DNA from: Limnohabitans sp. Jir61
GTDB lineage: Bacteria; Pseudomonadota; Gammaproteobacteria; Burkholderiales; Burkholderiaceae_C
Direction of reading: 5' to 3'
DNA length: 64,000 nt
Assembly: GCF_003063545.1 (NCBI RefSeq)
Contig: NZ_NESD01000002.1
Coordinates: 620,001-684,000 of the forward strand
Part shown: one piece after another, positions 16,917 through 26,569 of the stretch
Layout of the letters: the number at the start of each line of letters is the position of its first letter
Numbering within the stretch: position 1 is the first letter of the stretch
Translations under genes and position numbers: made by a program
Notes under the pieces: model-generated
What the model saw: only the letters and a program-made list of their open reading frames with translations
The model's database searches: none
Told to the model about the DNA's origin: nothing

Positions 16917-17906
16917 TTAACGACGCTCTAAACCGGCAGGTGGCCAGCTTTCGAGTTTCATGCCCAAAGTCAGGCCGCGTGAAGCGAGCACTTCTTTGAT
17001 TTCGTTGAGTGACTTACGACCCAAGTTAGGTGTCTTAAGCAACTCGTTTTCAGTGCGCTGAATCAGGTCACCGATGTAATAGATATTTTCTGCTTTCAAG
17101 CAGTTGGCAGAGCGAACCGTCAGTTCCAACTCGTCGACGGGGCGCAACAAGATGGGGTCGAAAGTTTGGTTGCTTGCAGCTGGAGCGCTCATCAAGCTAT
17201 TAATGGCGTCGCCTTCCAACTGTGCAAACACAGCCAATTGCTCAACCAAAATCTTGGATGAAGCACGCACGGCGTCTTCCGCAGTGATGGCTCCGTTTGT
17301 TTCGATTTCCATGACCAAGCGGTCGAGGTCGGTACGTTGTTCAACGCGAGCGTTTTCAACGCTGTAGCTGACGCGGCTGACTGGAGAGAAAGCAGCATCC
17401 AAAACGATACGGCCGATTGATTTGCTTGGCTCTTCGCCATAACGACGCACAGTACCTGGCACATAGCCGCGGCCTGTTTCAACTTTGAGTTGAATGTCGA
17501 TCTTGCCGCCTTGAGACAAGTTAGCAATGACGTGCTCAGGATTGATGATTTCAACATCGTGAGGCACTTGAATATCAGCAGCAGTCACAGCGCCTTCGCC
17601 GTCTTTGCGCAAGCTCAAAGTGACTTCATCGCGGTTGTGCATTTTGAACACAACGCCTTTGAGGTTCAACAAGATGTTGACCACGTCTTCTTGCACGCCG
17701 TCGATAGACGAGTACTCGTGCACCACGCCGGCGATGGTGACTTCAGTCACTGCATAGCCAACCATGGATGACAACAATACGCGACGCAGGGCGTTTCCCA
17801 ACGTGTGGCCATAGCCACGCTCAAACGGTTCCAAGATAACCTTGGCACGGTTGTGACCCAATTGCTCGACGTGAATATTTTTTGGTTTCAGCAAGTTCGT
17901 TTGCAT
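16917..17906 (-). CDS. rpoA: RNA polymerase alpha subunit
   Basis: Scaffold for RNA polymerase assembly and contact point for activators and UP elements. 329 residues, as in E. coli. The N-terminal domain has [20 protein letters not shown] (about residues 29-48), which forms the dimer interface; the C-terminal domain has [16 protein letters not shown], the helix-hairpin-helix that reads UP elements. A flexible linker of about 15 residues with Ala-Pro-Ala lies between. Position in the alpha operon after rpsD is standard. Confidence 0.99.
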   Translation of the reverse strand: MQTNLLKPKNIHVEQLGHNRAKVILEPFERGYGHTLGNALRRVLLSSMVGYAVTEVTIAGVVHEYSSIDGVQEDVVNILLNLKGVVFKMHNRDEVTLSLRKDGEGAVTAADIQVPHDVEIINPEHVIANLSQGGKIDIQLKVETGRGYVPGTVRRYGEEPSKSIGRIVLDAAFSPVSRVSYSVENARVEQRTDLDRLVMEIETNGAITAEDAVRASSKILVEQLAVFAQLEGDAINSLMSAPAASNQTFDPILLRPVDELELTVRSANCLKAENIYYIGDLIQRTENELLKTPNLGRKSLNEIKEVLASRGLTLGMKLESWPPAGLERR

Positions 17907-17927
17907 TCAGAGTTCCTCTCAATACCC

Positions 17928-18014
17928 CCGGTTCGTTACACCGGTAAGGCTGGGTGTCTGGACCACGCTGCGCGAGCAGGCAGCGTGGGGTGCGTTAGGT
18001 TGAAAACTTCAACC
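17928..18014 (-). other. Hairpin-rich spacer between rpsD and rpoA
   Basis: The 112-base gap contains a 5-bp stem at 17928-17944, a perfect 9-bp stem CCACGCTGC/GCAGCGTGG at 17963-17988, and a perfect 7-bp stem GGTTGAA/TTCAACC at 17998-18014. None is followed by a T run. They could set the relative mRNA levels of rpsD and rpoA. Confidence 0.6.
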
Positions 18015-18018
18015 AGGA

Positions 18019-18642
18019 TTAACGCGAGTAAAGTTCGACGATCAGAGATTCGTTGATGTCCGCAGCGAATTCGTCACGGTCTGGGGTCTTCTTGAAGACG
18101 CCTTCAGCTTTTTCGAGGTTGACTTCAACCCAAGCAGGCATGCCCACTTGTTTTGCCAACTCAAGGGCTTCCAACACGCGACCTTGTTTTTTAGACTTTT
18201 CGCGCACAGCCACCACGTCACCAGCTTTTACCAGGTAAGAAGCGATGTTGACTTGATGACCGTTCACAGTGATGGCTTTGTGTGACACCAACTGACGTGC
18301 TTCAGCACGTGTAGAGCCGAAGCCCATGCGGTACACCACGTTGTCCAAACGTGTTTCCAAAATGGTCAACAGGTTTGCACCAGTGTTGCCTTTTTGGCGG
18401 TCAGCAGCTGCGAAATAACGGCGGAACTGACGCTCCAAGACACCGTACATGCGTTTGACTTTTTGTTTTTCGCGCAATTGCAAACCGAAGTCAGACGTAC
18501 GTTGACCTGATGTGCGGCCGTGTTGGCCTGGTTTGCTGTCGAATTTGCACTTGTCGCTGATAGAGCGGCGAGCGCTCTTCAAGAACAAGTCGGTGCCTTC
18601 ACGGCGTGAGAGTTTGGCCTTAGGGCCTAGGTAACGTGCCAC
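18019..18642 (-). CDS. rpsD: Ribosomal protein uS4
   Basis: Primary 16S rRNA-binding protein and, in E. coli, the translational repressor of its own operon. 207 residues with [20 protein letters not shown] at the start and the S4 RNA-binding domain ([20 protein letters not shown], about residues 95-114). No zinc cysteines (the C-minus form). Gaps of about 100 bases with hairpins lie on both sides, unlike the tight packing of spc genes. Confidence 0.98.
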   Translation of the reverse strand: MARYLGPKAKLSRREGTDLFLKSARRSISDKCKFDSKPGQHGRTSGQRTSDFGLQLREKQKVKRMYGVLERQFRRYFAAADRQKGNTGANLLTILETRLDNVVYRMGFGSTRAEARQLVSHKAITVNGHQVNIASYLVKAGDVVAVREKSKKQGRVLEALELAKQVGMPAWVEVNLEKAEGVFKKTPDRDEFAADINESLIVELYSR

Positions 18643-18744
18643 TTGAATTTCCTTATCTAATCAGCTGCTCGCTAGAAGCGAGGAGCCGCTGGGGGTTAGC
18701 CAGCGGCGGTGGGCTTGTGGTTAACAGTAAAAAGCGAAGAACGC

Positions 18745-19146
18745 TTAGATACGACGACGCTTTTGTGGACGGCAGCCGTTGTGCGGCACTGGTGTCACGT
18801 CAGCAATCGAGTTGATGCGAATGCCCAATGCGGCCAAAGCGCGCACTGAAGATTCACGGCCAGGACCTGGGCCTTTGATCTCGACATCAAGATTCTTGAT
18901 GCCTTGATCAACGGCTGCGCGGCCAGCGACTTCCGAAGCCACTTGAGCTGCGAAAGGCGTGGACTTGCGTGAGCCCTTGAAACCTTGACCACCTGACGAA
19001 GCCCATGACAAAGCATTGCCCTGGCGGTCAGTGATGGTGATGATGGTGTTGTTGAACGACGCGTGCACGTGCGCGATACCGTCAGCAATGTTCTTACGAA
19101 CCTTTTTACGTACGCGTGAAGCTGCGCCGCTTGGAGATTTAGCCAT
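18745..19146 (-). CDS. rpsK: Ribosomal protein uS11
   Basis: Small-subunit platform protein that contacts mRNA at the exit site. 133 residues; the core [19 protein letters not shown] and the C-terminal [18 protein letters not shown] are strongly conserved. It lies 12 bases after rpsM in the alpha operon. The 102-base spacer after it contains CTCGC/GCGAG and CGCTGG/CCAGCG hairpins. Confidence 0.98.
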   Translation of the reverse strand: MAKSPSGAASRVRKKVRKNIADGIAHVHASFNNTIITITDRQGNALSWASSGGQGFKGSRKSTPFAAQVASEVAGRAAVDQGIKNLDVEIKGPGPGRESSVRALAALGIRINSIADVTPVPHNGCRPQKRRRI

Positions 19147-19158
19147 TGTTCAGTCCTA

Positions 19159-19524
19159 TTATTTCTTCAACGACTGGGCTGCTTTACGCGGACCCTTGCG
19201 TGTACGAGCGTTGGTACGCGTACGTTGACCACGCATTGGCAGACCACGACGGTGACGGAAGCCGCGGTAGCAACCGATGTCCATCAAACGCTTGATGTTC
19301 ATTGTTGTTTCGCGACGCAAGTCACCTTCAATCGTGAACTCAGCGATCTGGTCACGGATCTTTTCGAGGTCCGAGTCAGTCAGATCTTTGATCTTCTTTG
19401 CGTAATCAATGCCACATGCTTCGCAAATTTTGCGAGCGCGTGTGCGACCAATACCGAAAATCGATGTCAAACCGATTTCAGCGTGTTTGTGCGGCGGAAT
19501 GTTAATGCCAGCGATACGTGCCAT
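19159..19524 (-). CDS. rpsM: Ribosomal protein uS13
   Basis: Small-subunit head protein that bridges to the 50S subunit. 121 residues; [19 protein letters not shown] at the N-terminus and the basic tail [20 protein letters not shown] are the family marks. It is 25 bases after rpmJ, the usual start of the alpha operon. Confidence 0.98.
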   Translation of the reverse strand: MARIAGINIPPHKHAEIGLTSIFGIGRTRARKICEACGIDYAKKIKDLTDSDLEKIRDQIAEFTIEGDLRRETTMNIKRLMDIGCYRGFRHRRGLPMRGQRTRTNARTRKGPRKAAQSLKK

Positions 19525-19549
19525 GTGCGTCCTCTTTAAACCAGTTCAA

Positions 19550-19663
19550 TCAACCTTGACGCTGTTTGTGGCGTGGATCTGTACAGATCACACGAACCAC
19601 GCCCTTGCGGCGGATGATTTTGCAGTTGCGGCAAATTTTTTTGACCGAAGCCGAAACTCTCAT
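19550..19663 (-). CDS. rpmJ: Ribosomal protein bL36
   Basis: A 37-residue large-subunit protein, too short for routine gene calling. It begins [15 protein letters not shown] and has the zinc set Cys-x2-Cys, Cys and His (CRNC, then C and H within ICTDPRHK), so it is the zinc-binding form. GGAG stands before the ATG. It sits between secY and rpsM. The infA gene, which lies between secY and rpmJ in many Betaproteobacteria, is absent here: only 70 bases separate secY and rpmJ. Confidence 0.95.
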   Translation of the reverse strand: MRVSASVKKICRNCKIIRRKGVVRVICTDPRHKQRQG

Positions 19664-19733
19664 TTCACTCTCCTAAAACTCATTTCATTTCACACCCTCA
19701 TTGGCATGAAACACGACTTTTTTACTTGGCCCG

Positions 19734-21047
19734 TTAGAGCGTTGTTTTGAAACTTGCCTTCTTCAACAGTGATTCGTACTGTTGGCTCATCATGTAGTTT
19801 TGTACTTGGGCCATAAAGTCCATGGTGACAACCACAATAATCAGCAACGAAGTACCACCGAAGTAGAAAGGCACGTTGTATTTCAAGATCAAGAACTCAG
19901 GTAGCAAACACACAAAGGTGATGTACACGGCGCCCGCAAGCGTGAGTCGAACCAAAATTTTGTCGATGTATTTGGCAGTGTGGTCGCCGGGACGAATACC
20001 GGGAACAAAAGCACCGCTCTTCTTCAGATTATCCGCTGTTTCTCGGCTGTTAAAGACCAAGGCGGTGTAAAAGAAGCAGAAAAACACAATCGCAGCTGCA
20101 TACAACATCACATAGACAGGTTGTCCGGGTGCAAGTGCTGCAGAAATATCTTTGAGCCAACGCATGCTGTCACCTGAGCTGAACCAGCTCACCACAGTTG
20201 CGGGCAAGAGAATGATGGAAGAAGCGAAGATGGGAGGAATCACACCCGCCATGTTCAACTTCAAGGGCAAGTGAGACGATTGACCGCCATACACCTTGTT
20301 ACCCACTTGGCGACGCGCATAGTTCACCAAGATTTTGCGTTGACCGCGCTCAACGAACACCACGAAGTAAGTGACCAAGGCCACCACAATCACGATGACG
20401 ATAGCAGCCAAGATGCTCATCGCGCCAGTACGCACCAGTTCAAGCAAGCCACCGATAGAACCGGGCAAGCCTGCTGCGATACCAGCAAAAATCAGAATAG
20501 ATATACCGTTACCCAAACCACGCTCAGTGATTTGCTCACCCAACCACATCAGGAACATGGTGCCTGCGGTCAAACTGACCATGGCTGTCATGCGGAAACC
20601 AAAGCCTGGTACGTTGACCAAACCGGCTGATGCTTCCAACGCCAAGGCAATACCCATGGACTGAAACAAAGCCAAGCCCAAAGTGCCAAAACGTGTGTAC
20701 TGAGTGATCTTGCGACGACCTGCTTCGCCTTCTTTTTTGAGTTGCTCCAATGAAGGCAACACATAAGTCAGCAACTGCATGATGATCGATGCAGAGATGT
20801 AAGGCATGATGCCCAACGCGAACACGGTGAAGCGCGACAAAGCACCGCCCGAGAACATGTTGAACAAGCTCAAAATACCGCCCTGCTGGCCCTTGAACAA
20901 TTGTTGCAATTGGTCTGGGTTGATACCGGGCACAGGAATGTGCGCACCCACGCGGTACACCACCAAGGCGAGCAACAAGAAGACCAGACGGCGACGGAGG
21001 TCGCCGAACTTGTCGGTATTGCCAATCGATGGAGAGGTAGTTGCCAC
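19734..21047 (-). CDS. secY: Protein translocase subunit SecY
   Basis: Central pore of the SecYEG channel in the inner membrane. 437 residues with ten predicted membrane segments. [11 protein letters not shown] in the first segment, the plug-region [19 protein letters not shown] and [17 protein letters not shown] in cytoplasmic loop C4, where SecA and ribosomes dock, are clear. Standard spc position between rplO and rpmJ. Confidence 0.98.
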   Translation of the reverse strand: MATTSPSIGNTDKFGDLRRRLVFLLLALVVYRVGAHIPVPGINPDQLQQLFKGQQGGILSLFNMFSGGALSRFTVFALGIMPYISASIIMQLLTYVLPSLEQLKKEGEAGRRKITQYTRFGTLGLALFQSMGIALALEASAGLVNVPGFGFRMTAMVSLTAGTMFLMWLGEQITERGLGNGISILIFAGIAAGLPGSIGGLLELVRTGAMSILAAIVIVIVVALVTYFVVFVERGQRKILVNYARRQVGNKVYGGQSSHLPLKLNMAGVIPPIFASSIILLPATVVSWFSSGDSMRWLKDISAALAPGQPVYVMLYAAAIVFFCFFYTALVFNSRETADNLKKSGAFVPGIRPGDHTAKYIDKILVRLTLAGAVYITFVCLLPEFLILKYNVPFYFGGTSLLIIVVVTMDFMAQVQNYMMSQQYESLLKKASFKTTL

Positions 21048-21075
21048 GGAGTGCTATTCCTGTTGAAGCTTAGTA

Positions 21076-21513
21076 TTAAGCGACAGAGCCGCCAGCGGCT
21101 TCGATCGCAGCTTTAGCGCCGGCAGTCGCGCCGATGCCATTGAGCTTGACAGCTTTTGTGAGTTCGCCAGTCTTGACAACCTTGACCACGCGAGCGATAG
21201 ATGCCACGAGACCAGCGGCCTTCAATGTCAACATATCAACTTCAGCAGCGCCGAGTTGTTGCAAGTCAGCCAAGGTCACTTCGTCGTTGTACTTCAAAGT
21301 GGTGGACTTGAAGCCGCGCTTAGGCAAACGACGTTGCAAAGGCATTTGACCGCCTTCGAAACCAACCTTGTGGTAGCCGCCTGAACGAGACTTTTGACCT
21401 TTGTGACCGCGACCAGCAGTCTTGCCGAGGCCAGAGCCGATACCGCGACCAACGCGACGCTTGGCGTGTTTTGCGCCAGGTGCGTGGGTGATGTTATTGA
21501 GTTCCATCTTCAA
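21076..21513 (-). CDS. rplO: Ribosomal protein uL15
   Basis: Late-assembly large-subunit protein. 145 residues; the N-terminal glycine-rich basic stretch with [19 protein letters not shown] that threads into 23S rRNA is typical. Four bases separate it from rpmD and 28 from secY. Confidence 0.98.
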   Translation of the reverse strand: MKMELNNITHAPGAKHAKRRVGRGIGSGLGKTAGRGHKGQKSRSGGYHKVGFEGGQMPLQRRLPKRGFKSTTLKYNDEVTLADLQQLGAAEVDMLTLKAAGLVASIARVVKVVKTGELTKAVKLNGIGATAGAKAAIEAAGGSVA

Positions 21514-21517
21514 CCTT

Positions 21518-21700
21518 TTACAGCACTTTGACCAGATAGCTGATCTTGTTAATCATGCCGCGCACTGCAGGCGTGTCTTGCAACTCGCTCACAGAATTCA
21601 GTTTGCGCAAGCCCAAGCCACGAACGGTGGCACGGTGCGATTCTTTGGTGCCAATTGGGCTGCGCACCAATTGGATCTTCACAGTTTGAGGGGTAGTCAT
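21518..21700 (-). CDS. rpmD: Ribosomal protein uL30
   Basis: Large-subunit protein of 60 residues. [20 protein letters not shown] and [19 protein letters not shown] are the conserved segments. It lies 14 bases after rpsE and four before rplO, in the normal spc order. Confidence 0.97.
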   Translation of the reverse strand: MTTPQTVKIQLVRSPIGTKESHRATVRGLGLRKLNSVSELQDTPAVRGMINKISYLVKVL

Positions 21701-21714
21701 TGAATGCTCCGAGA

Positions 21715-22233
21715 TTAAGCGAAGATTTCTTCGATGTTTTTGCCACGCTTAGCAGCAACTTCTGCTGGCGTAGTTGAATTATTCAAAGCATCCAAGGTTG
21801 CACGAACCATGTTGTATGGGTTTGATGTACCGTGGCTTTTTGCCACGATGTCAGTGATACCCATCACTTCGAACACAGCGCGCATTGGACCGCCCGCGAT
21901 GATGCCGGTACCCTTAGGCGCTGGAATCATCATGACGTTTGCAGCACCGTGACGACCGTGCACCGTGTGGTGAATCGTGCCGTTTTTCAAAGTAACTTTG
22001 GTCATGTTGCGACGGGCTTCTTCCATCGCTTTTTGAACAGCAGCTGGCACTTCTTTCGACTTGCCTTTGCCCATGCCCACGCGGCCATCGCCGTCACCCA
22101 CCACAGTCAAAGCTGCGAAACCGAGAATACGGCCGCCCTTAACCACTTTGGTGACGCGGTTGACCGCGATCATTTTTTCGCGGAGTCCGTCTTCTGGACC
22201 GTCACCCTGCGCTTTAGCTTGAAATTTAGCCAT
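21715..22233 (-). CDS. rpsE: Ribosomal protein uS5
   Basis: Small-subunit protein needed for decoding accuracy and for mRNA helicase action at the entry tunnel. 172 residues. The double-stranded-RNA-like N-terminal domain contains [20 protein letters not shown], and [19 protein letters not shown] opens the C-terminal domain. Sites of spectinomycin and ram mutations fall in the first region; nothing unusual is seen there. Confidence 0.98.
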   Translation of the reverse strand: MAKFQAKAQGDGPEDGLREKMIAVNRVTKVVKGGRILGFAALTVVGDGDGRVGMGKGKSKEVPAAVQKAMEEARRNMTKVTLKNGTIHHTVHGRHGAANVMMIPAPKGTGIIAGGPMRAVFEVMGITDIVAKSHGTSNPYNMVRATLDALNNSTTPAEVAAKRGKNIEEIFA

Positions 22234-22251
22234 GTGTAATTTCCAATCCGA

Positions 22252-22617
22252 TTAGAACTGCAAGCCAGCTTCGCGGGCTGCGTCGGCCAAAGCCTTGACG
22301 CGACCGTGGTAAGCAAAACCTGAACGGTCAAACGCCACTTTTTCGACGCCAGCTTTTTTCGCTTTTTCAGCGATCAGCTTGCCAATCACTTGCGCTGCAT
22401 TGACGTTGCCGCCTTTGCCTGCTGCGCCGAGTTGCTTGCGCACGTCGGCTTCGGCTGAAGATGCTGTCGCAACCACTTTGGTGCCGCAAGCGGAAACCAC
22501 AGTAGCGTAGATGTGCAAGTTGGTACGGTTCACCATCAAACGTGCAACGCCTTGGTTGGCGATGCGAATACGTGTTTGACGTGCCCGGCGGAGTCGCTGC
22601 TCTTTTTTGGTCAACAT
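22252..22617 (-). CDS. rplR: Ribosomal protein uL18
   Basis: 5S rRNA-binding protein, 121 residues. The conserved [16 protein letters not shown] and [20 protein letters not shown] are present, with a basic N-terminus ([16 protein letters not shown]). It lies between rplF (11 bases) and rpsE (18 bases). Confidence 0.98.
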   Translation of the reverse strand: MLTKKEQRLRRARQTRIRIANQGVARLMVNRTNLHIYATVVSACGTKVVATASSAEADVRKQLGAAGKGGNVNAAQVIGKLIAEKAKKAGVEKVAFDRSGFAYHGRVKALADAAREAGLQF

Positions 22618-22628
22618 GTTGCAGCTCC

Positions 22629-23162
22629 TTATTTCTTCTTGGTCTCTTTGATCGTGATCTTCTCATCCGAATAACGGATGCCCTTGCCTTTGTAAGGCTC
22701 TGGGGGACGAATCGCACGAATCTCAGCGGCCACTTGACCGACGCGTTGACGGTCAGCACCTTTGATGATGATCTCGGTTGGAGCTGGAGTCTCAACCTTG
22801 ATACCTTCAGGCATGTCTTTGTTGACTGGGTGAGAGTAGCCCACTGCCAAGTTCAACTTAGAACCTTGTGCAGCAGCTTTGTAACCCACACCAACCAAAA
22901 CCAACTTCTTTTCGAAGCCTTTGGTCACACCGGTCACCATGTTGTTGACCAATTGACGCAAAGTTCCGCTCATGGCGTTGGCTTCGCGAGAGTCATCAAC
23001 TGGTGTGAAAGTCACTTGACCAGCTTCGTTGACAACCTTCACCAATGCGTTAGCGGCAATCGACAGCGTACCGCCGGTACCCTTGACACTGATTTGGGTG
23101 TTATTGATAGACACGTCCACACCTTGGGGGACGGTCACAGGCATTTTTCCTACTCGGGACAT
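22629..23162 (-). CDS. rplF: Ribosomal protein uL6
   Basis: Large-subunit protein of two repeated domains near the factor-binding site. 177 residues, equal to E. coli. [17 protein letters not shown] opens it, and [17 protein letters not shown] is the conserved C-terminal rRNA-binding segment. It lies 24 bases after rpsH. Confidence 0.98.
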   Translation of the reverse strand: MSRVGKMPVTVPQGVDVSINNTQISVKGTGGTLSIAANALVKVVNEAGQVTFTPVDDSREANAMSGTLRQLVNNMVTGVTKGFEKKLVLVGVGYKAAAQGSKLNLAVGYSHPVNKDMPEGIKVETPAPTEIIIKGADRQRVGQVAAEIRAIRPPEPYKGKGIRYSDEKITIKETKKK

Positions 23163-23186
23163 TTCAGTCTTTCCTTTAGGCTGCGG

Positions 23187-23582
23187 TTAAGCGACGTAGC
23201 ACAACACTTCGCCACCGACACCGGTAGCGCGTGCTTTGCGGTCAGTCATCACACCTTGAGGTGTTGTGACAATTGCCACACCCATGCCGTTCATGACTTG
23301 GGGGATAGCGCCGCAGCCTTTGTAAACGCGCAGGCCGGGACGGCTCACACGTTCAATGCGTTCGATCACTGGGCGACCTGCGTAGTACTTGAGAGTAATC
23401 TCAAGTTCAGTCTTGCCAGCGTCTTTTTTAATTTGAAAACCGTCGATGTAGCCTTCGTCTTTCAGCACTTGCGCAATGGCAATCTTCACTTTGGAAGAAG
23501 GCACCATCACAGTGGGCTTAGCCACCATTTGCGCGTTGCGGATGCGAGTCAGCAAGTCGGCGATTGGATCACTCATGCTCAT
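23187..23582 (-). CDS. rpsH: Ribosomal protein uS8
   Basis: Binds 16S rRNA helix 21; in E. coli it also represses spc operon translation at the rplE site. 131 residues; [18 protein letters not shown] and the C-terminal [18 protein letters not shown] segment (here [14 protein letters not shown]) are diagnostic. Standard spc position after rpsN. Confidence 0.98.
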   Translation of the reverse strand: MSMSDPIADLLTRIRNAQMVAKPTVMVPSSKVKIAIAQVLKDEGYIDGFQIKKDAGKTELEITLKYYAGRPVIERIERVSRPGLRVYKGCGAIPQVMNGMGVAIVTTPQGVMTDRKARATGVGGEVLCYVA

Positions 23583-23600
23583 ATTGAATCTCCCTGCCTA

Positions 23601-23906
23601 TTACCAGCTGGCTTTGGTGATGCCGGGAATGTTGCCTTGGAAGGCTAATTCACGAATCTTGGCGCGGCCAAGGCCGAATTGGCGGAACGTGCCACGTGGA
23701 CGACCGGTGATTGCGCAACGGTTACGTTGACGTGTTGGGTTCGCGTTGCGAGGCAACTTTTGCAGACCCAAACGGGCAGCTGCGCGCTCTTCATCGCTAC
23801 GCTTGAAGTCGTTGGCGATAGCCTTCAACTCTGCGTGCTTAGCAGCGTACTTTGCAACCAAACGGTCACGCTTGAGCTCGCGCTCGATCAATGCTTGTTT
23901 AGCCAC
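23601..23906 (-). CDS. rpsN: Ribosomal protein uS14
   Basis: Small-subunit head protein, 101 residues, the long zinc-free form: no Cys-x2-Cys pairs, only one Cys in [14 protein letters not shown]. Its start overlaps the rplE stop by eight bases, so translation is coupled to uL5. Confidence 0.98.
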   Translation of the reverse strand: MAKQALIERELKRDRLVAKYAAKHAELKAIANDFKRSDEERAAARLGLQKLPRNANPTRQRNRCAITGRPRGTFRQFGLGRAKIRELAFQGNIPGITKASW

Positions 23907-24453
23907 GTGCCACCTCTGTCTTGAATGGGAAACGGAAACCAGCGAGAAGCGCCTTGCACTCTTCGTCAGTCTTAGCCGTCGTGGTGATGCTGATGTTCAA
24001 ACCGCGCAAAGCGTCAACTTTGTCGTATTCGATCTCAGGGAAAATGATTTGCTCTTTAACGCCGATGTTGTAGTTGCCACGGCCGTCGAAGGCGCGGGCA
24101 GAGATACCACGGAAGTCACGAACGCGAGGCAAAGCCACGGTCACGAAACGATCCAGGAATTCATACATCTGAACGCCACGCAAAGTCACCATGCAACCGA
24201 TTGGCTGGCCTTCACGGATTTTGAAACCCGCAATAGCCTTCTTAGCCTTGGTCACCACTGGCTTTTGGCCGGCGATTTTGGTCAGGTCGCTCACAGCGTT
24301 GTCCATGACTTTCTTATCAGCCACAGCTTCGCTTACACCCATGTTCAACGTGATTTTGGTCAAACGTGGAACTTGCATAGGCGATGTGTAACCGAACTTA
24401 GCAGTCAATTCGGCCGCAACTTTTTCGCGGTAGTGTTGTTGGAGTCGTGCCAT
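23899..24453 (-). CDS. rplE: Ribosomal protein uL5
   Basis: Large-subunit central protuberance protein that binds 5S rRNA and the P-site tRNA. 184 residues with [37 protein letters not shown] and [17 protein letters not shown]. It overlaps rpsN and follows rplX by two bases. Confidence 0.98.
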   Translation of the reverse strand: MARLQQHYREKVAAELTAKFGYTSPMQVPRLTKITLNMGVSEAVADKKVMDNAVSDLTKIAGQKPVVTKAKKAIAGFKIREGQPIGCMVTLRGVQMYEFLDRFVTVALPRVRDFRGISARAFDGRGNYNIGVKEQIIFPEIEYDKVDALRGLNISITTTAKTDEECKALLAGFRFPFKTEVARG

Positions 24454-24455
24454 AT

Positions 24456-24776
24456 TTATGCCGCCTTGATTTCTTCGCCGCTGGACTTGTAGACGCGCAC
24501 CTTGCTGCCGTCTGCCAGGACTTTGATGCCAACACGATCAGCCTTACCAGTAGCAGCATTGAAAATGGCTACGTTGGACTGATGGATAGGCATTGTTTTA
24601 TCAACGATGCCGCCTTGCGTGCCAGCCATTGGGTTTGGCTTGGTGTGTTTTTTCACCAAGTTAATGCCATCGACCACCAAGTGGCTGTCATCTTTACGCA
24701 GCGACACAACGCCACGTTTACCTTTGTCGCGTCCAGTAAGGACGATGACTTGGTCGCCTTTGCGAATCTTGTTCAT
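24456..24776 (-). CDS. rplX: Ribosomal protein uL24
   Basis: Early-assembly large-subunit protein. 106 residues; the KOW motif is clear ([19 protein letters not shown], residues 4-22), followed by [13 protein letters not shown]. It lies ten bases after rplN. Confidence 0.98.
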   Translation of the reverse strand: MNKIRKGDQVIVLTGRDKGKRGVVSLRKDDSHLVVDGINLVKKHTKPNPMAGTQGGIVDKTMPIHQSNVAIFNAATGKADRVGIKVLADGSKVRVYKSSGEEIKAA

Positions 24777-24786
24777 TGTTTAGTCC

Positions 24787-25155
24787 TTACAGAACTTCAG
24801 GAGCCAATGACACGATCTTCATGAACTTCTCAGTGCGCAACTCGCGCGTCACTGGGCCGAAGATACGGGTGCCGATAGGCTCCAACTTTGCATTGAGCAA
24901 CACAGCTGCGTTGCCATCGAATTTAACGAGCGAACCGTCGCCACGGCGGATGCCTTTGGCAGTACGGACCACAACAGCGCTATACACCTCGCCTTTTTTG
25001 ACGCGGCCACGCGGAGCGGCTTCTTTAATGCTCACCTTGATGATGTCGCCCACGCTTGCATAGCGACGCTTAGAACCGCCGAGCACCTTAATGCACAAAA
25101 CGGACTTCGCACCGGTGTTGTCAGCGACATCTAACCGTGTTTCAGTTTGGATCAT
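24787..25155 (-). CDS. rplN: Ribosomal protein uL14
   Basis: Large-subunit protein at the inter-subunit bridge. The true start is the ATG at 25155, giving [18 protein letters not shown] and the standard 122 residues; an upstream open stretch to 25188 adds 11 non-family residues. It is the first gene of the spc operon here. No rpsQ, rpmC or rplP precedes it, so the S10 operon lies elsewhere and the usual S10-spc junction is broken. Confidence 0.98.
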   Translation of the reverse strand: MIQTETRLDVADNTGAKSVLCIKVLGGSKRRYASVGDIIKVSIKEAAPRGRVKKGEVYSAVVVRTAKGIRRGDGSLVKFDGNAAVLLNAKLEPIGTRIFGPVTRELRTEKFMKIVSLAPEVL

Positions 25156-25300
25156 TTCAATATTCCCAACTTGCATCAATTTGCACACAGCTTTCGCCGC
25201 ACAACAAACCGATCAGTCTTGGGCCCGTCATCCACGTCGCGAACCACTCGCAACGCTTCAACTTGGGGCAGATAAACCCCGCTTTTTAGCGGAGCCGCAG

Positions 25301-25330
25301 ATTATGCCATAACTTTTTGGGTCGCGTCAA
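25301..25330 (-). promoter_or_regulatory. Sigma70 promoter of the spc operon
   Basis: On the minus strand TTGACG (25325-25330) and CATAAT (25301-25306) are spaced by 18 bases, about 145 bases before the rplN start. The leader begins with a small hairpin CCGCT/AGCGG (25278-25292) just after the expected start point. A long leader would leave room for control of ribosomal gene expression. Confidence 0.7.
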
Positions 25331-25372
25331 ACTATTTTTACGATTCTTTTTGGTTTCGCAGACAATTCCGGT

Positions 25373-26203
25373 ATGTCCATACCCTCCAACACCCCTCAAA
25401 CCCTTGCATTCATTGGCGGCGGCAATATGGCCAGCGCCATCATTGGCGGCCTGATCAAGCAAGGCACGCCTGCCGATCGCATCTTGGTGGTCGAGCCTTT
25501 TGTAGAAGCGCGCCAGCGCCTGCAGGCCCAATTTGGCGTTCGCGTCTTGGCTGCAGCCGATGCCACATTGACCGAAGCTGGCTTGGTCATTTGGGCAGTG
25601 AAACCCCAAACATTCAAAGAAGCAGCCCAGCAAACATGTAATTTCTGCGCTAACGCTCTACATCTGAGCGTGGCCGCCGGCATTCGTAGCGATAGCATTG
25701 CGAGCTGGTTGGGCAGCGAGCGTGTTGTTCGCGCCATGCCCAATACGCCAGCCCTCGTGGGGCTTGGCCAAACAGGCCTGTTTGCACGTGCGGCCGTCAC
25801 TGCCGCTGATAAGACATGGATTGAACAAGTCGTGGCCACCACAGGTGCGCTGCTATGGGTCAAAGACGAGCCTCTTCTTGATGCGGTCACCGCCATCTCC
25901 GGCTCTGGCCCTGCTTATGTGTTTTTCTTTATTGAAGCCATGGTCGATGCTGGCGTAAAAATGGGGCTCACCGTCGAGCAAGCTACTCAACTGGCTATCG
26001 GAACCTTTGAAGGCGCATCGCAACTGGCCAAGACTGCCAACGAGCCCCCCTCTGTTTTACGCGAGCGTGTGACCTCTAAAGGCGGCACCACATACGCAGC
26101 CCTCACCTCTATGCAAAGCGCGCAAGTGGGCGAGCTATTTCAAATTGCGTTACAAGCGGCGCAGCATCGTGCGCACGAGCTTGGCAATGAATATGGCGCG
26201 TAA
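25373..26203 (+). CDS. proC: Pyrroline-5-carboxylate reductase
   Basis: Last step of proline synthesis: NAD(P)H-dependent reduction of pyrroline-5-carboxylate. The Rossmann motif FIGGGNMASAIIGG is at about residues 14-27, VVRAMPNTPALVG is the central family motif, and the C-terminal dimer domain carries SGSGPAYVFFFIEAM and TSKGGTTYAAL. 276 residues is normal. It stands divergent from rplN with the spc promoter only 43 bases from its start, so the two promoters probably share this region. Confidence 0.97.
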   Translation: MSIPSNTPQTLAFIGGGNMASAIIGGLIKQGTPADRILVVEPFVEARQRLQAQFGVRVLAAADATLTEAGLVIWAVKPQTFKEAAQQTCNFCANALHLSVAAGIRSDSIASWLGSERVVRAMPNTPALVGLGQTGLFARAAVTAADKTWIEQVVATTGALLWVKDEPLLDAVTAISGSGPAYVFFFIEAMVDAGVKMGLTVEQATQLAIGTFEGASQLAKTANEPPSVLRERVTSKGGTTYAALTSMQSAQVGELFQIALQAAQHRAHELGNEYGA

Positions 26204-26262
26204 GAATAGGCCATACAACTGGTGCGACAATCACTTTGTTGACTTTTAATACATTTGCATCC

Positions 26263-26487
26263 ATGAACAAACTTCTCATCTCTCTTTTGTCGGCAGCCGC
26301 GTTGGGCTTGCCATTGACTTCCTTGGCACAAGCGCCTGCCATGCCTGCAGCACCAGTGGCTCAGCCTGAGCAAGCATCAACACCTGCAGTGAACAACACT
26401 GACTCTGCTGCCGCGAAGAAAGCAGCTAAGAAAGCCAAGAAAAAGAAACTGAAAAAGAAGAAATCTAAAAAGTCAAAAGCTCACTAA
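26263..26487 (+). CDS. Small exported lysine-rich protein
   Basis: A 74-residue protein with a clear signal peptide (MNKLLISLLSAAALGLPLTS, cleavage probably after LAQA), a short Ala/Pro/Gln linker, then a tail of about 35 residues in which well over half are lysine. The ATG at 26263 is preferred to an earlier in-frame start at 26236. A terminator follows, which supports a real transcript. After export it would be a periplasmic or outer-surface polycation, able to bind nucleic acid, lipopolysaccharide or peptidoglycan. I do not recognise a characterised family; lysine-rich exported peptides of this plan are known in related genomes. Confidence 0.7.
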   Translation: MNKLLISLLSAAALGLPLTSLAQAPAMPAAPVAQPEQASTPAVNNTDSAAAKKAAKKAKKKKLKKKKSKKSKAH

Positions 26488-26513
26488 GCCAAGCGCTTAA
26501 AGCTTCTTAACAC

Positions 26514-26547
26514 AAAGCGCTTGCGGCATCGGCCCAAGCGCTTTTTT
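26514..26547 (+). terminator. Rho-independent terminator after the lysine-rich gene
   Basis: A 10-bp stem AAAGCGCTTG/CAAGCGCTTT with an 11-base loop and a T6 run. It lies between this gene and the convergent ubiA and could serve both strands. Confidence 0.85.
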
Positions 26548-26569
26548 CATGCTCATGCGTAATCCAGCA

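Noticed and set aside
22542..23648. A 368-codon open frame on the plus strand
   Set aside because: It lies antisense across rplR, rplF and rpsH, all certain genes; it is His/Asn-rich and without family pattern. Long antisense frames arise here from codon bias.
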